From Diploptera punctata (lineage: Eukaryota > Arthropoda > Insecta > Blattodea > Blaberidae), in the NCBI GenBank assembly GCA_030220185.1, contig JASPKZ010010275.1, positions 124,001-188,000 of the forward strand: a stretch of 64,000 bases of DNA. Reading direction: 5' to 3'. The number at the start of each line of letters is the position of its first letter. Position 1 is the stretch's first letter. Position numbers and translations under genes: made by a program. Below, in pieces: positions 1 through 10,866 of this stretch. A model generated the notes under the pieces. The model made no database searches. It had not been told where the DNA came from and saw only the letters and a program-made list of their open reading frames with translations.

Positions 1-161
1 TTGTAGCTACCCAATTGCCTCACGATGCTGGGTGGGCACCGGTCCCATACTGGCCGAAATACCATGAGAAAATTTCTTCCCATGGAGACTCGAACCAACG
101 CAAGTCCCGTAGCTCTGCGCCAAGGCTTCCTACCTTAACCGCTCGGCTATGGCGCGGGACC
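1..161 (-). mobile_element. SINE-J, tRNA-headed, cut by the window edge
   Basis: Read on the minus strand, the right end is a tRNA-like head. A box-like stretch (tagccgagcggttaagg) is followed by a B-box-like ggttcgagtct. The body then runs to the window edge. The same sequence occurs on the plus strand at 1211-1562, so this is a dispersed repeat and not a tRNA gene. Confidence 0.8.
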
Positions 162-298
162 AAATTTTATGATGTTCTAATAAACTATGTGCAGCAATTA
201 CAGATTTTTCAATTTCACAATTTTAAAAATTGTGAAATTGAAAAATCTGTTAAAAAGAAAAATGCTGCACATAGTTTATTAGAACATCATAAAATTGG
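160..298. repeat. Near-perfect 139-bp palindrome
   Basis: The left arm begins ccaaattttatgatgttcta and the right arm ends with its reverse complement. The arms are about 65 bp and meet near position 225. The only clear interruption is a small purine-rich insertion near 251-263. It abuts the SINE-J head directly. It could be a miniature foldback element or an assembly or replication product; no coding is seen. Confidence 0.8.
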
Positions 299-1137
299 AA
301 GAGAAGCTAAACTTTTAAAACAAGTAGAGAAACCTTTGGAATTGACAGTTTGGGAAAAAATATACATTCAATAAAACAAAAATAGATCAATGAATTTTGA
401 TATCCCTAACGAAATTACTTTGATTTCGAAGTTCATAAATTCAACCATAGATGGCAGCACTGAAGATGGCGACAATAGAATAGTTGACGGCCGAAGAATT
501 TCGTCAGTCGGAGTTATGGCTGAAGATGAACATGACTATGTTTGAAACCGCGGTATCATGGAAGCATGAATCCTATGAGGTGAGTTGTTTAAACAAAATG
601 TTCTCCGATGAATTTTAATGATTATACCTCATAATGTTTACTTCCCAACATTAATTTAATATACGAAGCTTTTATTAAGTAATTACCATTATAAGGAAAT
701 TATTTAAATTGTGTTATGGGAATGAATTGCACAAATTAAACACAACACGTGGTAAATACAGCACAGTAGTGCACAGTTATTAATTCTAATAATTATTAAT
801 AAGTTTATGATAAACTTAACAAATGGTCACAGTAATATTTAAATATCTCACTTCACAAATTTCGTGTTTTTACACGATACCAGGTTTCAAACGGAATCCC
901 GTTCATCTTCAGTCAAATCTATAAGCAGTGCTGCCAACCGAGCCAACAATAAAAAAATACTATAATGACATGAAATTTAGTACAACTGGTTGTATTCGAT
1001 GTTTAACTGGTTTTAAAAAAATTGTATTAATTCGATATTTTATCGGTCCGGAAACGAAAGCCACAGGGTCCTGATCGGGAACACAGTCCGCCAATTGCAC
1101 CTGACCTAGGTAACAGCGAGGAGACACTAATGAGTAA
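299..1137. other. AT-rich stretch with a weak inverted pair
   Basis: No gene is seen. Positions about 521-558 (gctgaagatgaac, then gtttgaaacc and ggtatc) are inverted at about 876-914, and a ggcagcactg motif also occurs in both arms. This looks like a worn foldback element, similar in design to the one at 14358-14641. Confidence 0.4.
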
Positions 1138-1640
1138 CCAACGCCTCACTGGAACTATAAAACCCGTAGGTTCATGGCCACGCGGATATAAGCTCTCACA
1201 TACATTCCTAGTCCCGCGCCGTAGCCGAGCGGTTAAGGTAGGAAGCCTTGGCGCAGAGCTACGGCACTTGCGCTGGTTCGAGTCTCCATGGGGGAAGAAA
1301 TTTTCTCATGGTATTTCGGCCAGTATGGGACCGGTGCCCACCCAGCATCGTGAGACAATTGGGTAGCTACAATAAGTGGCGGCTCCAGGTTGAGGAGCCA
1401 GCTATAATGGCTGGGGGACTCGACATGCTAACCACATGTCACCCCTACACTGGCTGTTGATCATCTACCTCTGTGATTGACACATGTGGATGTGAAGGGC
1501 CAGCAGCCGGCTGGTAAAAGGGCAACCGCTGAAAAGTGGAAAGACCCTCAATCGGATCGGATATACATTCCTATCTTGAGCTAATATTTTCCAATCATTC
1601 CCCTATAATCTACTTCCCTCAAATTGTGAAAGGACAGACA
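1138..1640 (-). mobile_element. LINE-A 3' end, split by a SINE
   Basis: Positions 1138-1210 and 1563-1625 match, on the minus strand, the C-terminal and 3' end of LINE-A seen intact at 43557-44337. The two parts are separated by SINE-J at 1211-1562. The sequence atacattccta occurs on both sides of the SINE and is read as its target duplication. Confidence 0.8.
1211..1562 (+). mobile_element. SINE-J, complete, tRNA-derived
   Basis: It starts gtcccgcgccgtagccgagc, a tRNA-like 5' half, with a B-box-like ggttcgagtct about 50 bases in. A tRNA-unrelated body of about 270 bp follows. An 11-bp duplication (atacattccta, 1200-1210 and 1563-1573) flanks it inside a LINE-A fragment. Pol III internal promoter boxes are inferred from sequence only. 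Confidence 0.85.
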
Positions 1641-1971
1641 TGCACGGAGGAAGAGAATAAAAGTTAATATTGGTCACAGGAAGGTGTTGTGTACATTTCA
1701 CCCATTCGCCTCAAAAGGCGAGGTACACTCGCCGGCAGTTAAAAGGCCTTCAACTCGGAAGACGAGATACACTCGCTTAAATCTTCTGTTATATATTTTG
1801 TAGATCCCTTGGAAGGGTAATCTTCTAACATACATGAATAGTAGAGGACGTGTTTCAGCCTTCACCCTTATTGTGATCTTAAGTACCGTTATTTTTTGTT
1901 CGTTTTGAATGTCTGAAAATAAACAATATAATTTACGGTAACTTCAATTCGGTTTCTGGGGAAATACATGC
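1641..1971. other. Unassigned spacer
   Basis: No gene is recognised. Two related short phrases about 45 bp apart (ggcgaggtacactcgc and gacgagatacactcgc, near 1718 and 1762) suggest a degraded short direct repeat. Confidence 0.4.
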
Positions 1972-2810
1972 AGTATTTAAACCTTTTATAATATACATGG
2001 ACAGAATACTCCAAGATTGGTGACAGATGAGACACGGTTCTATCCAAATTAATAGAAACCATAAAATAGACTCTTTGCTTTTTGCAGATGATTTGGTATT
2101 AATAGCTCCAACAGAAACAGATTTACAGTATTCTATACACAATTTTAATATAATTGCAAAAAGGTACAATATGGAAATCAATACAAAGAAAACTAAAGTG
2201 ATGGCCTTTTGTGGGGAAACACCCTATATCTAGCAAAATTGTGTTGGACGATGACATTTTAGGACGAGTAAATGAATTTAATTATTTTGGTTATAATTTA
2301 ACATTTCAAGATGAAGCGGATATATAAAAGAAAATCATAAATTTCCCAAACACAACGGGAATAATTAAAATATACGTAATGAAACCATCTTTAGTACAAA
2401 TGAACACAATATTACGGCTTTATAAGGTTCCCGCAAGACCTGTATTAAGATATGGTAGTGAAGCATGGATAATACGAAGAAGAGATGAAAGCCGAATAAC
2501 AGCAAATTAAATGAGATTTATGCACCGTACAGCAGGCTACACAAAGTGGGACCATAAAAGAAATGGGGAAATTATGGAAGAGTTCGATGTAGAACCCATT
2601 CTCCACCATATACAAAATTACCAGAACAACTGGAAAACCCATCTTCAACGAATGCCATATCATAGAATTCCAAAAGCCATGCTTCGTTACTGCTCCCAAG
2701 ACAAAAGATCGCTGGGACGTCCAAAAAAAGCGCTGGATGGAAAATCCCTCTTTGAGACCGTAACCAGGCCACATGGCCTAATATTTCCATGGATGATGAT
2801 GATGTAAACC
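1972..2810 (+). pseudogene. LINE-B reverse transcriptase, 3' part, broken
   Basis: This is the second half of a non-LTR retrotransposon reverse transcriptase. A FIIYM stretch corresponds to the segment after the RQGCGLSP motif. It is followed by the catalytic block LLFADDLVLIAP near 2072-2107, a YGSEAW block near 2452, and the C-terminal MRFMHRTAGYTKWDHKRN block at 2511 onward. Frameshifts and in-frame stops separate the blocks. The 3' end has the palindrome aggccacatggcct (2766-2779) followed by an ATG/GAT simple repeat. The left end is truncated. It ends about 60 nt from the splice donor of host exon B. Confidence 0.85.
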
Positions 2811-2870
2811 TGAATCAAATGGGTTAAAACATGTCAAGTAGAAATAAAGAATAATAGCATTATGACTCAC

Positions 2871-2991
2871 CTTGAACCTTTTATCGGAGCCTGTTTTCTT
2901 GAGAGGCGGTCGGTCGGGGGCGGTGGAAGTAGCACCCTTTTCCACCTTCCCTTGGCTCAACTTCCGGAGAGGAGGTGGCAGCCATTTTCTC
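2871..2991 (-). CDS. trio: Host exon B, trio-like Rho GEF
   Basis: This 121-nt exon lies between a 3' splice site (tttaatattacag, ending at 2992) and a 5' splice site (gtgagt, 2870-2865). One frame is open across it: one base completes a split codon, followed by 40 codons beginning RKWLPPPLRKLSQGK, then a Ser/Thr/Pro- and Lys-rich part ending SDKRFK. The phrase resembles the RKWL...RLSSGK linker of vertebrate Trio/Kalirin, which precedes the second Dbl-homology GEF domain; Trio activates Rac/Rho in axon guidance. Its phase fits exon A at 44362-44440 through a GG+G glycine codon. The GC content is well above the surroundings. The exon boundaries are seen directly; the Trio identity is from remembered homology and was not searched. 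The 5' and 3' neighbours in the transcript, apart from exon A, lie outside what I can identify. Confidence 0.7.
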
Positions 2992-2994
2992 CTG

Positions 2995-3597
2995 TAATAT
3001 TAAAACATATGCTCTTTAGTTATGTGTCATTGACAGGAAATTTGTCAACCGTTCATAAATACTTGATAAGATATAAGCAAGTAGACTCTTGTGTGTTTTC
3101 CAAAGTCACAATCAGTCATCTGTTTGACTTCCTAGAAATGCAACTTAAATATAAATAGCGACTTGCAACACTGTATGTTTCAAAACTAATTCTGTGTGAA
3201 TATCTTGACCTCGACCAGTTGGTAAGCCTGCTACAGCCTGGCAAATTCAAGTAAAACCCCAGAAAATATGTGAAGTATATAAATTTGTTCCAGTTTTAAC
3301 CTTTTCACTGCTGAGGTATTTCCAGCCTTTAAAACCCTCCTTGCTCAATGCAGGGAGATATATGGAAAAAAGTTTATTTAGGTTCCTAAGAGATGGCAGT
3401 ATATGCCTGCTTAGTTTGAAAGCAATGCAATGCATATTATATAACTAGCAGGCGTTTGGAGTTGAGAATGGATATACACACCCATAGCACGGCAAGCATT
3501 TTCTTCGCCAACGGATATACCCGTTCGTAGCAGTGTAAAGGTTAATGTAAACAAACTTGCACAATTATTGGAGTCAGGAGAAACATTAGGGAAATTC

Positions 3598-3598
<1 letters not shown>
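2995..3598. other. Unassigned intron sequence
   Basis: No gene or repeat match within the window was recognised. It may hold unique intron sequence, including the branch region of exon B just above 2994. Confidence 0.4.

Positions 3599-3599
<1 letters not shown>

Positions 3600-3651
<52 letters not shown>
3600..3651. repeat. (TA)n microsatellite
   Basis: About 50 bp of uninterrupted TA. It directly precedes the left terminus of the Tc1/mariner-like element, which uses TA target sites. Confidence 0.95.
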
Positions 3652-3652
<1 letters not shown>

Positions 3653-3861
3653 CAGGGTGTTTCAGAATAAGTATTATGGACTTCTAGGGGTTGTAGAGGG
3701 AATTTAGTAGAGGTTTTGATGAGGAATCGATGTCCTGAAACGAACCATTTCGATATAAAATAGGTTTGAAGATCGAAACACAATGGGCTGATATCGTGTG
3801 TCTTGTGTTTCAGAATAAGTATTACAGACTTCTAGGGGCTGTAGAGGGAATTTAGTAGACT

Positions 3862-4562
3862 ATTTAACTCTTGCCCCAAATGGGAGTCAATGACGAATCA
3901 CATTTCAATGATTTTTTTACTTACAACCAATCACAGCCGTGTTTCGCCTAAAATTTACCAACTAAAGTTTATCATAATAATGAAAGCGCCTCTTTTTAAC
4001 ATTCTGAATAGGTCATAGTATTATTTTGCAGTGAGTGACTCTCTAAGAAATACGGCTGCCAGATTGTATATATAGTGCATGAATGTCAACACATAGCGCA
4101 TGCGGGAGTTAATATAAAACTATTTGTAGCAATTAATTATACCATAAAAAACCACAGCTTGCACTTTCTTAAATGTATTTTTTCCCAGGTAATAACATTC
4201 CAGATAAATATAATTGTCATGTTTACATCATAGGACAGAAATGAATTAATATACAGTTTGATGTGTTTCATTTTTTCTCTACTAGAGTGCATTCTTACAA
4301 TATTGCGTTCCTTTGGCAATAAATAATATGATCTGGTTGCAGTGACGAACAAAAGAAGCAAATGAAGCGTACCAATCGTTTCTCATTTGTTTTCAAACAT
4401 CACCGTTTACATTAAATATATAAATATTTTAAAATAACTATATTTCAATAATGATTTGTGAGTGAACAGCTTAATTTTATTCGTTAAATAGTCCTAACAA
4501 ATGCCACTCTTGATTTCCAAATGCTCTAGATAAATTAAAAATCACTCGTGACATTACTTATG
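3862..4562 (+). mobile_element. Element D, near full length
   Basis: It starts ctatttaactc(a/t)tgcccc and ends cattacttatgataa. Partial or complete copies recur at 16037, 25637, 27748, 46561, 57540/58353 and 58910. Near the 3' end an inverted pair (gatttccaaat and its complement) can form a hairpin. No transposase is recognised. It interrupts a unit of the transposon terminal repeat, which resumes at about 4563. Confidence 0.8.
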
Positions 4563-6960
4563 ATAAAGTTTTGATGCGGAATCGATGTCCTGAAACGAAC
4601 CATTTCGATGTAAAATAAGTTTGAAACGAACCATTTCGATGTAAAATAAGTTTGAAGATAGAAACACAACGGGCTGATATCGCGTGTCTTGTGTTTCAGA
4701 ATAAGTATTACAGACTAAAGGGGTTGCATAGGAGACTTACTGGATAAAAGTTTGATGAGGAATCCATGTCCAAAAACGTACCATTTCGATGTAAAATAAG
4801 TTTGAAACGAACCATTTCGATGTAAAATAAGTTTGAAGATAGAAACACAACGGGCTGATATCGCGTGTCTTGTGTTTTCAGAATAAGTATTACAGACTAA
4901 AGGGGTTGCATAGGAGACTTACTGGATAAAAGTTTGATGAGGAATCCATGTCCAAAAACGTACCATTTCGATGTAAAATAAGTTTGAAACGAACCATTTC
5001 GATGTAAAATAAGTTTGAAGATAGAAACACAACGGGCTGATATCGCGTGTCTTGTGTTTCAGAATAAGTATTACAGACTAAAGGGGTTGCATAGGAGACT
5101 TACTGGATAAAAGTTTGATGAGGAATCCATGTCCAAAAACGTACCATTTCGATGTAAAATAAGTCTGAAGATAGAAACACAACGGGCTGATATCGCGTGT
5201 CTTGTGTTTCAGAATAAGTATTACAGACTAAAGGGGTTGCATAGGAGACTTACTGGATAAAAGTTTGATGAGGAATCCATGTCCAAAAACGTACCATTTC
5301 GATGTAAAATAAGTTTGAAACGAACCATTTCGATGTAAAATAAGTTTGAAGATAGAAACACAACGGGCTGATATCGCGTGTCTTGTGTTTCAGAATAAGT
5401 ATTACAGACTAAAGGGTTGCATAGGAGACTTACTGGATAAAAGTTTGATGAGGAATCCATGTCCAAAAACGTACCATTTCGATGTAAAATAAGTCTGAAG
5501 ATAGAAACACAACGGGCTGATATCGCGTGTCTTGTGTTTCAGAATAAGTATTACAGACTAAAGGGGTTGCATAGGAGACTTACTGGATAAAAGTTTGATG
5601 AGGAATCCATGTCCAAAAACGTACCATTTCGATGTAAAATAAGTTTGAAACGAACCATTTCGATGTAAAATAAGTTTGAAGATAGAAACACAACGGGCTG
5701 ATATCGCGTGTCTTTGTGTTTCAGAATAAGTATTACAGACTAAAGGGGTTGCATAGGAGACTTACTGGATAAAAGTTTGATGAGGAATCCATGTCCAAAA
5801 ACGTACCATTTCGATGTAAAATAAGTTTGAAACGAACCATTTCGATGTAAAATAAGTTTGAAGATAGAAACACAACGGGCTGATATCGCGTGTCTTGTGT
5901 TTCAGAATAAGTATTACAGACTAAAGGGGTTGCATAGGAGACTTACTGGATAAAAGTTTGATGAGGAATCCATGTCCAAAAACGTACCATTTCGATGTAA
6001 AATAAGTTTGAAACGAACCATTTCGATGTAAAATAAGTTTGAAGATAGAAACACAACGGGCTGATATCGCGTGTCTCTGTGTTTCAGAATAAGTATTACA
6101 GACTAAAGGGGTTGCATAGGAGACTTACTGGATAAAAGTTTGATGACGAATCCATGTCCAAAAACGTACCATTTCGATGTAAAATAAGTTTGAAGATAGA
6201 AACACAACGGGCTGATATCGCGTGTCTTGTGTTTCAGAATAAGTATTACAGACTAAAGGGGGTTGCATAGGAGACTTACTGGATAAAAGTTTGATGAGGA
6301 ATCCATGTCCAAAAACGTACCATTTCGATGTAAAATAAGTTTGAAACGAACCATTTCGATGTAAAATAAGTTTGAAGATAGAAACACAACGGGCTGATAT
6401 CGCGTGTCTTGTGTTTCAGAATAAGTATTTACAGACTAAAGGGGTTGCATAGGAGACTTACTGGATAAAAGTTTGATGAGGAATCCATGTCCAAAAACGT
6501 ACCATTTCGATGTAAAATAAGTTTGAAACGAACCATTTCGATGTAAAATAAGTTTGAAGATAGAAATACAACGGGCTGATATCGCGTGTCTTGTGTTTCA
6601 GAATAAGTATTACAGACTAAAGGGGTTGCATAGGAGACTTACTGGATAAAAGTTTGATGACGAATCCATGTCCAAAAACGTACCATTTCGATGTAAAATA
6701 AGTTTGAAGATAGAAACACAACGGGCTGATATCGCGTGTCTTGTGTTTCAGAATAAGTATTACAGACTAAAGGGGTTGCATAGGAGACTTACTGGATAAA
6801 AGTTTGATGAGGAATCCATGTCCAAAAACGTACCATTTCGATGTAAAATAAGTTTGAAACGTACAATTTTAATGTAAAATAAATTTGAATATCGAAACAC
6901 AGTGGGCTGATATCGTGTGTCTTGTGTTCCAGAATTAGTATTACATACTTCTAGGGGTTA
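4563..6960 (+). repeat. Tandem array, 154- and 186-bp units
   Basis: About 13 units begin near cagactaaaggggttgcat (4711, 4890, 5070, 5224, 5405 and so on). Long units carry an extra 31-32-bp internal duplication (gaaacgaaccatttcgatgtaa) that short units lack. Inner units are almost identical, while the outermost units at 3655-3861 and 6856-6960 are diverged and match the transposon terminus. That is the pattern expected of amplification from the terminal repeat by unequal exchange. Confidence 0.95.
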
Positions 6961-7126
6961 TACTACACCTGTTGAATCGGAGGAAGATTTTCTTGTACGA
7001 ATTTTGGCGGCAGCAGAAATTATTGAGCACACACCACGTCTTGTGGGACGTGTGTATGAAAAGATGCGACGCAGGTACACTTTGTGCAACGAACAACAGG
7101 GTCGTCACGTGGAACCACACTTGTAG
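6961..7126 (+). pseudogene. Transposase C-terminal fragment (IS630/Tc1/mariner type)
   Basis: The frame reads TTPVESEEDFLVRILAAA, continues through IEHTPRLVGRVYEKMRRR, and ends NEQQGRHVEPHL before a stop. This resembles the extreme C-terminus of arthropod Tc1/mariner-like transposases, after the last catalytic acidic residue (from memory, not searched). The catalytic region is absent because the tandem array abuts the fragment. It lies just inside the right inverted terminus. Confidence 0.65.
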
Positions 7127-7334
7127 TACAACTCCTAGAAGTCTGTAATACCTATTCTACTCGTAAAATACAAGACACGCGATATCAGCCCATTGTGTTT
7201 CAATCTTCAAACCTATTTTACATCGAAATAAGTTTCCGGATATGGGTCCCTTATCAAAACTTTATCTATTAAGTCCCCTCTACAACCCCTAGAAGTTTGT
7301 AATACTTATTCTGAAACACTCTGTATAAGAAAAC

Positions 7335-7591
7335 AATTTACCTTAGAAGCAATTTTACTAAAATAGTCAGCAATCAATGTATAAATAGTTGTTTTTCTTT
7401 CTAGTAGTATTTTCACTTTGAAGTAATTATTCTGATGATGCCCTGATCAAGGCCGAAACACGTGTCGGAGTCAATTTTGGAATCTTCCCAGTCTTGTTTT
7501 ATCGCTTTTACTAGTATCTTTGGTTTTAATAAGTATTTGCACTCCAGATTGATTGCTGACTCTTTGAGCGGAATTACTACTAAGGTAAATT
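7335..7591. mobile_element. Miniature inverted-repeat element
   Basis: The left end aatttaccttagaagcaatt, then gtcagcaatcaat, is repeated inverted at about 7545-7591 with several mismatches. The arms are about 45 bp and the total about 255 bp. The middle carries a ctgatgatgccctgatcaag phrase followed by gaaacacgtgtcgg. No coding is seen. Confidence 0.6.
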
Positions 7592-7611
7592 ACCTTCACT
7601 GTGAGAGAACA

Positions 7612-8222
7612 AACAAAAACTAATGGCATTTTGGGTAAACGATCATATAGGATCAAAAATCGTAATAGACATCAAACGTCTGGAACGAGTAACAAATTTT
7701 AATTATTTGGGTTGTAATTTTACTTAAACACAAAAACTGAAAGAGACATACATATGAAACTGTCGAAATTTCAAATGATATGCGGAACTATACATAAAAC
7801 ATTAAAGAATAAAACAAGAAGAGATACTAGATTGAAGTTTTATAAAACATTGGCAGTTCCTGCATTACTTTATGGAAGCGAAACTCGGGTAATGACCAAA
7901 AAAATTGCAAAGTAGAATACAAAGCGCAGAAACGAACTTTCTTAAAAGAACAAAAGGCTGCACAAGATTGGATCGGATAAGGAATGAAGACAAGAGAACA
8001 GAGTTAAATATATATCCATTGAATGAGAAAATCAGAGAATATAGAGAGAAATGGTTTACGCGTGTGGAAAGAATGAATGTAACAAGATTACCAAGAGCAG
8101 CAATCTACTACAAGCCAAGAGGTTCAAGGAATGTAGGAAGGCCAGTGAAAAGATGGACAGAATTACTGTGAGGCGGAACAGGCAATTTGCCTAGCCCGTG
8201 AAGTGAAGAAGAAGAAGAAGTA
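7612..8222 (+). pseudogene. LINE-B-like RT C-terminus
   Basis: Recognisable blocks are a NFNYLGCNFT stretch, a damaged YG.ET block and then one frame from 7905 to 8171 with RTKGCTRLDRIRNEDKRTEL and GRPVKRWTELL. The upstream part has stops. The 3' end has a stem-loop, aggcaatttgcct (8180-8192), followed by a GAAG/AAG tail. It is 5' truncated. Confidence 0.85.
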
Positions 8223-8639
8223 AATTGCCTTATGTTATAAACTTGTATAAGGCATTGCTCCGTCTATAGGGGGAATCTCAGTGCTACTTTTACCCGCCAT
8301 ATGACTCAATGGCATATGAAACTATCATCGATAGAAACATTGTTTTACGTAAAATTAGATCGAATACAACGTATGATGGTGCCAACAATTAGGAAATTCC
8401 TGCATTTATTATTTGTTTATGACAAAAATTATATATGGGCCTACCTAATCAGATGTTTACGCTTTTTCCATGATGTCTATAGCTATCCTTTATTTATAAT
8501 TTCAATACAAGAAGGATGTATGTTCCGTGCTGACACACCTGTAAAACATGCTGTTATTTTCACCACATCCCGAAATGATTAATAAGAGATATTTTTCACT
8601 AAACTGTTTGAAAACATTGTAGATAATTTGTTTCTCTCC
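8223..8639. other. Unassigned intron sequence
   Basis: Short open frames exist, but none has motifs I recognise and no repeat partner was found in the window. Confidence 0.4.
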
Positions 8640-8900
8640 GCTTTTCAATAGCTTTCCTTCCCAATGCGATAAAAATTCTATAGAAGCGTCCAACTGAAAT
8701 TCCAACATATTTTGCACTGCGCATGTATAAGAATAAAACACGGCTTATTTAATCTATTACAATTGTAATTATATATCTTAAGATTCTCCCATATAACTTA
8801 AATTGACATGTGCTAGATAATACGCATTTTTATTCGCACTAATTCAAGTATTAGAGAAAGAACTACATTTTCCTTCACGCTCAAAGGTAAAATCGTTATT
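8640..8900 (-). repeat. Dispersed repeat K
   Basis: The stretch around gattctcccatataactta and the upstream part with gcgcatgtataagaataaaa recur inverted at 60008-60180, with substitutions and small gaps. Nature unknown. Confidence 0.6.
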
Positions 8901-8946
8901 CGACCAATGAAAAATGCATTATACATATGCAGTCATGGTTCAGGCC

Positions 8947-8949
<3 letters not shown>

Positions 8950-9007
<58 letters not shown>
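8950..9007. repeat. (TA)n microsatellite
   Basis: About 55 bp of TA directly before the start of element H. Confidence 0.95.
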
Positions 9008-9950
9008 TAGCTAATACCCGGCGTGCGCTGCTACGCTTAAATAAATAAAAATTAATGTGCTTTTATGTTTAGTTGGATAAGTAAAAGCAAACATGAGTGT
9101 AGACTTATATTTTTTAGATACCCCATGCTGATTACCCGGCATTGCCCGGGAGTCTACTTATCCCGATCTCATTGACATAAATGAGCTTAAACACGAAAAT
9201 TATTGTGTTTATGTTTAGTTAAATAAGTAAACGGTAAAATTTATATCGTAATTATTTTTAGATACCCCGTGCTGTTTACCCGGCATTGTCCGGGAATCTA
9301 CTCATCCCGATCTTCTTGGCATAAATGAGCTGAAAGACAAAAATTAATGTACTTCTTATGATTAGTTGAATAAGTAAAATTAAAAATAATTATAAATATC
9401 CGTACTGATTACCCGGTGTTGCCCGGGAATCTACTTATTTAGATATAAATGTACTAAAAGACAAAATTCGCTATTGTGAGTTATCCGTAAAAAGAATACC
9501 CGCCATGTGCTGCTATGCTTGCACGGGAATCTACGTACTTGTCTCGATCTTCTTGGCATCAATGAAAGACAAAAATGGTTATTGTGAGTTATCCGTAGAA
9601 GATAAACATATGCTGTCGCGGACTTTTTTATAGAGCTTTTTATATAGATATTCAATTCTGTGTTCATTAATTTTGTGTATTTGTTATGGTTTAGGCAGCG
9701 TAAGCCATTTAAGCGTCCAACGAGCTACTTTTTTTCACGTTTTCCACTACAAACGGCGATTTTTAAGGGTGTAGGAGTTGAGAATCACAACGCTCCTATA
9801 ACCTATGTTCATCCCGGGAATCTCCTGAACATTTTGCAAAAAGCCCCATCACAATCGGATCAACTGTATGGCCACGCATAAAGTACGAACAAAGAAACAA
9901 ATCAACAAACAAACAAACATTCATTTTTATGTATTAGATATACACAAGAT
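9008..9950 (+). mobile_element. Element H, single copy with few internal units
   Basis: It begins ctagctaatacccggcgtgc. Three or four diverged units of about 140 bp follow, each with an acccggYgttgYccggga phrase. A unique part (9600-9890) comes next, then an AAAC-rich tail ending in a gtattagata-like phrase. This is the unexpanded form of the element whose giant array fills 35569-43556. No transposase or RT is recognised, so its class is open. Confidence 0.7.
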
Positions 9951-10381
9951 TCGGCACAAAGATTGGTTTTAATGAAACAGGGAGAAATTTCTTTAAATGT
10001 CTAAGATAATGAAAATATTTTTAAAGATATTCATTAAAGGAGGGTGATTTGACCCCAAACTATATAACACCTCTATCCCCTTACGTACTCTGATACAACC
10101 CGAATCGCTCAGCCTCTAACTGCAGTCCTTACTACACGGGAAATCTGGATTACATATATATTAATATTTGCTTTATAAAATTTTAACAATAGGATTCTAT
10201 GATTCGCTTTGATATATAAAGATTTGTGTGAAGGCGTGTTATTGATTCGCTTCCTATTGATTGAGCCACGTCGAAGATAAGACGAAATAGGGAAGGAAAC
10301 TAATCTGAAGGAAATAACGCATTTAAAAAATTGGGAAAATGAATTCAATCATTTCTAGTCTTAGTAAGTTAATTATGGGTT
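9951..10381. other. Unassigned intron sequence
   Basis: AT-rich; no gene or recurrent repeat recognised. Confidence 0.4.
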
Positions 10382-10690
10382 CTAAACATGGACTCTTACT
10401 TTAAGGGAGGAGAAAAGATTACGAGTATTTGAGAATAAAATGGTTATGATAGTTTTTGAACAGACAGGTGAATGGAGAAGACTACATAACAGTGAGCTAC
10501 ATGATCTTCATAGGAAACAAGATGCAATAAGAACAGTTAATTCTCATGGACTGCGATGAGCAGGACAAGTGACACGAATGGAAAATTAAAAAAGAAAACA
10601 TGAAAATGCATGAGGTGAGAGAATAACATTAAGCTTGATAGGGATATATGGAGAGCTTATATATACGAAAATAATATTTTAATTTTTCAA
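10382..10690 (+). pseudogene. LINE-A C-terminal fragment, decayed
   Basis: The nucleotides follow LINE-A from the tctaaacatggactcttact block through agacaggtgaatggagaaga to the WRAY-encoding ggagagcttata. Deletions and stops are present. It is a separate insertion from the better copy that begins at 10866. Confidence 0.8.
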
Positions 10691-10792
10691 TAAACTATTA
10701 TATCATAAACATTCGGACTAGATATTGTCAATTAGTTATGAGCCTGGGTGGTGTAGCGGTTAGATTCCTCGACTATAATGATTTAATAGGCC

Positions 10793-10864
<72 letters not shown>
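10793..10864. repeat. (AAT)n microsatellite
   Basis: About 70 bp of ATA/AAT directly at the 5' truncation point of the following LINE-A copy. Confidence 0.95.

Positions 10865-10865
<1 letters not shown>

Positions 10866-10866
<1 letters not shown>

Larger units (their letters stand above)
3653..7321 (+). mobile_element. Tc1/mariner-like element with array-expanded terminal repeat
   Basis: The left end (TA then cagggtgtttcagaataag, 3653 on) and the right end (ending cttattctgaaacactctgta, near 7321) are inverted relatives flanked by TA. The terminal repeat is at least 200 bp and holds about one and a half copies of a 150-bp unit. On the left side this unit has multiplied into an array of about 13-14 copies. 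A transposase C-terminus lies between array and right terminus (6961-7126). A 700-bp element D is inserted near the left end (3862-4562). The rest of the transposase is missing, so the copy is non-autonomous. Confidence 0.75.

Noticed and set aside
5221..5466. Minus-strand 81-codon frame in the first array
   Set aside because: Chance open frame across two satellite units; neighbouring units break it.
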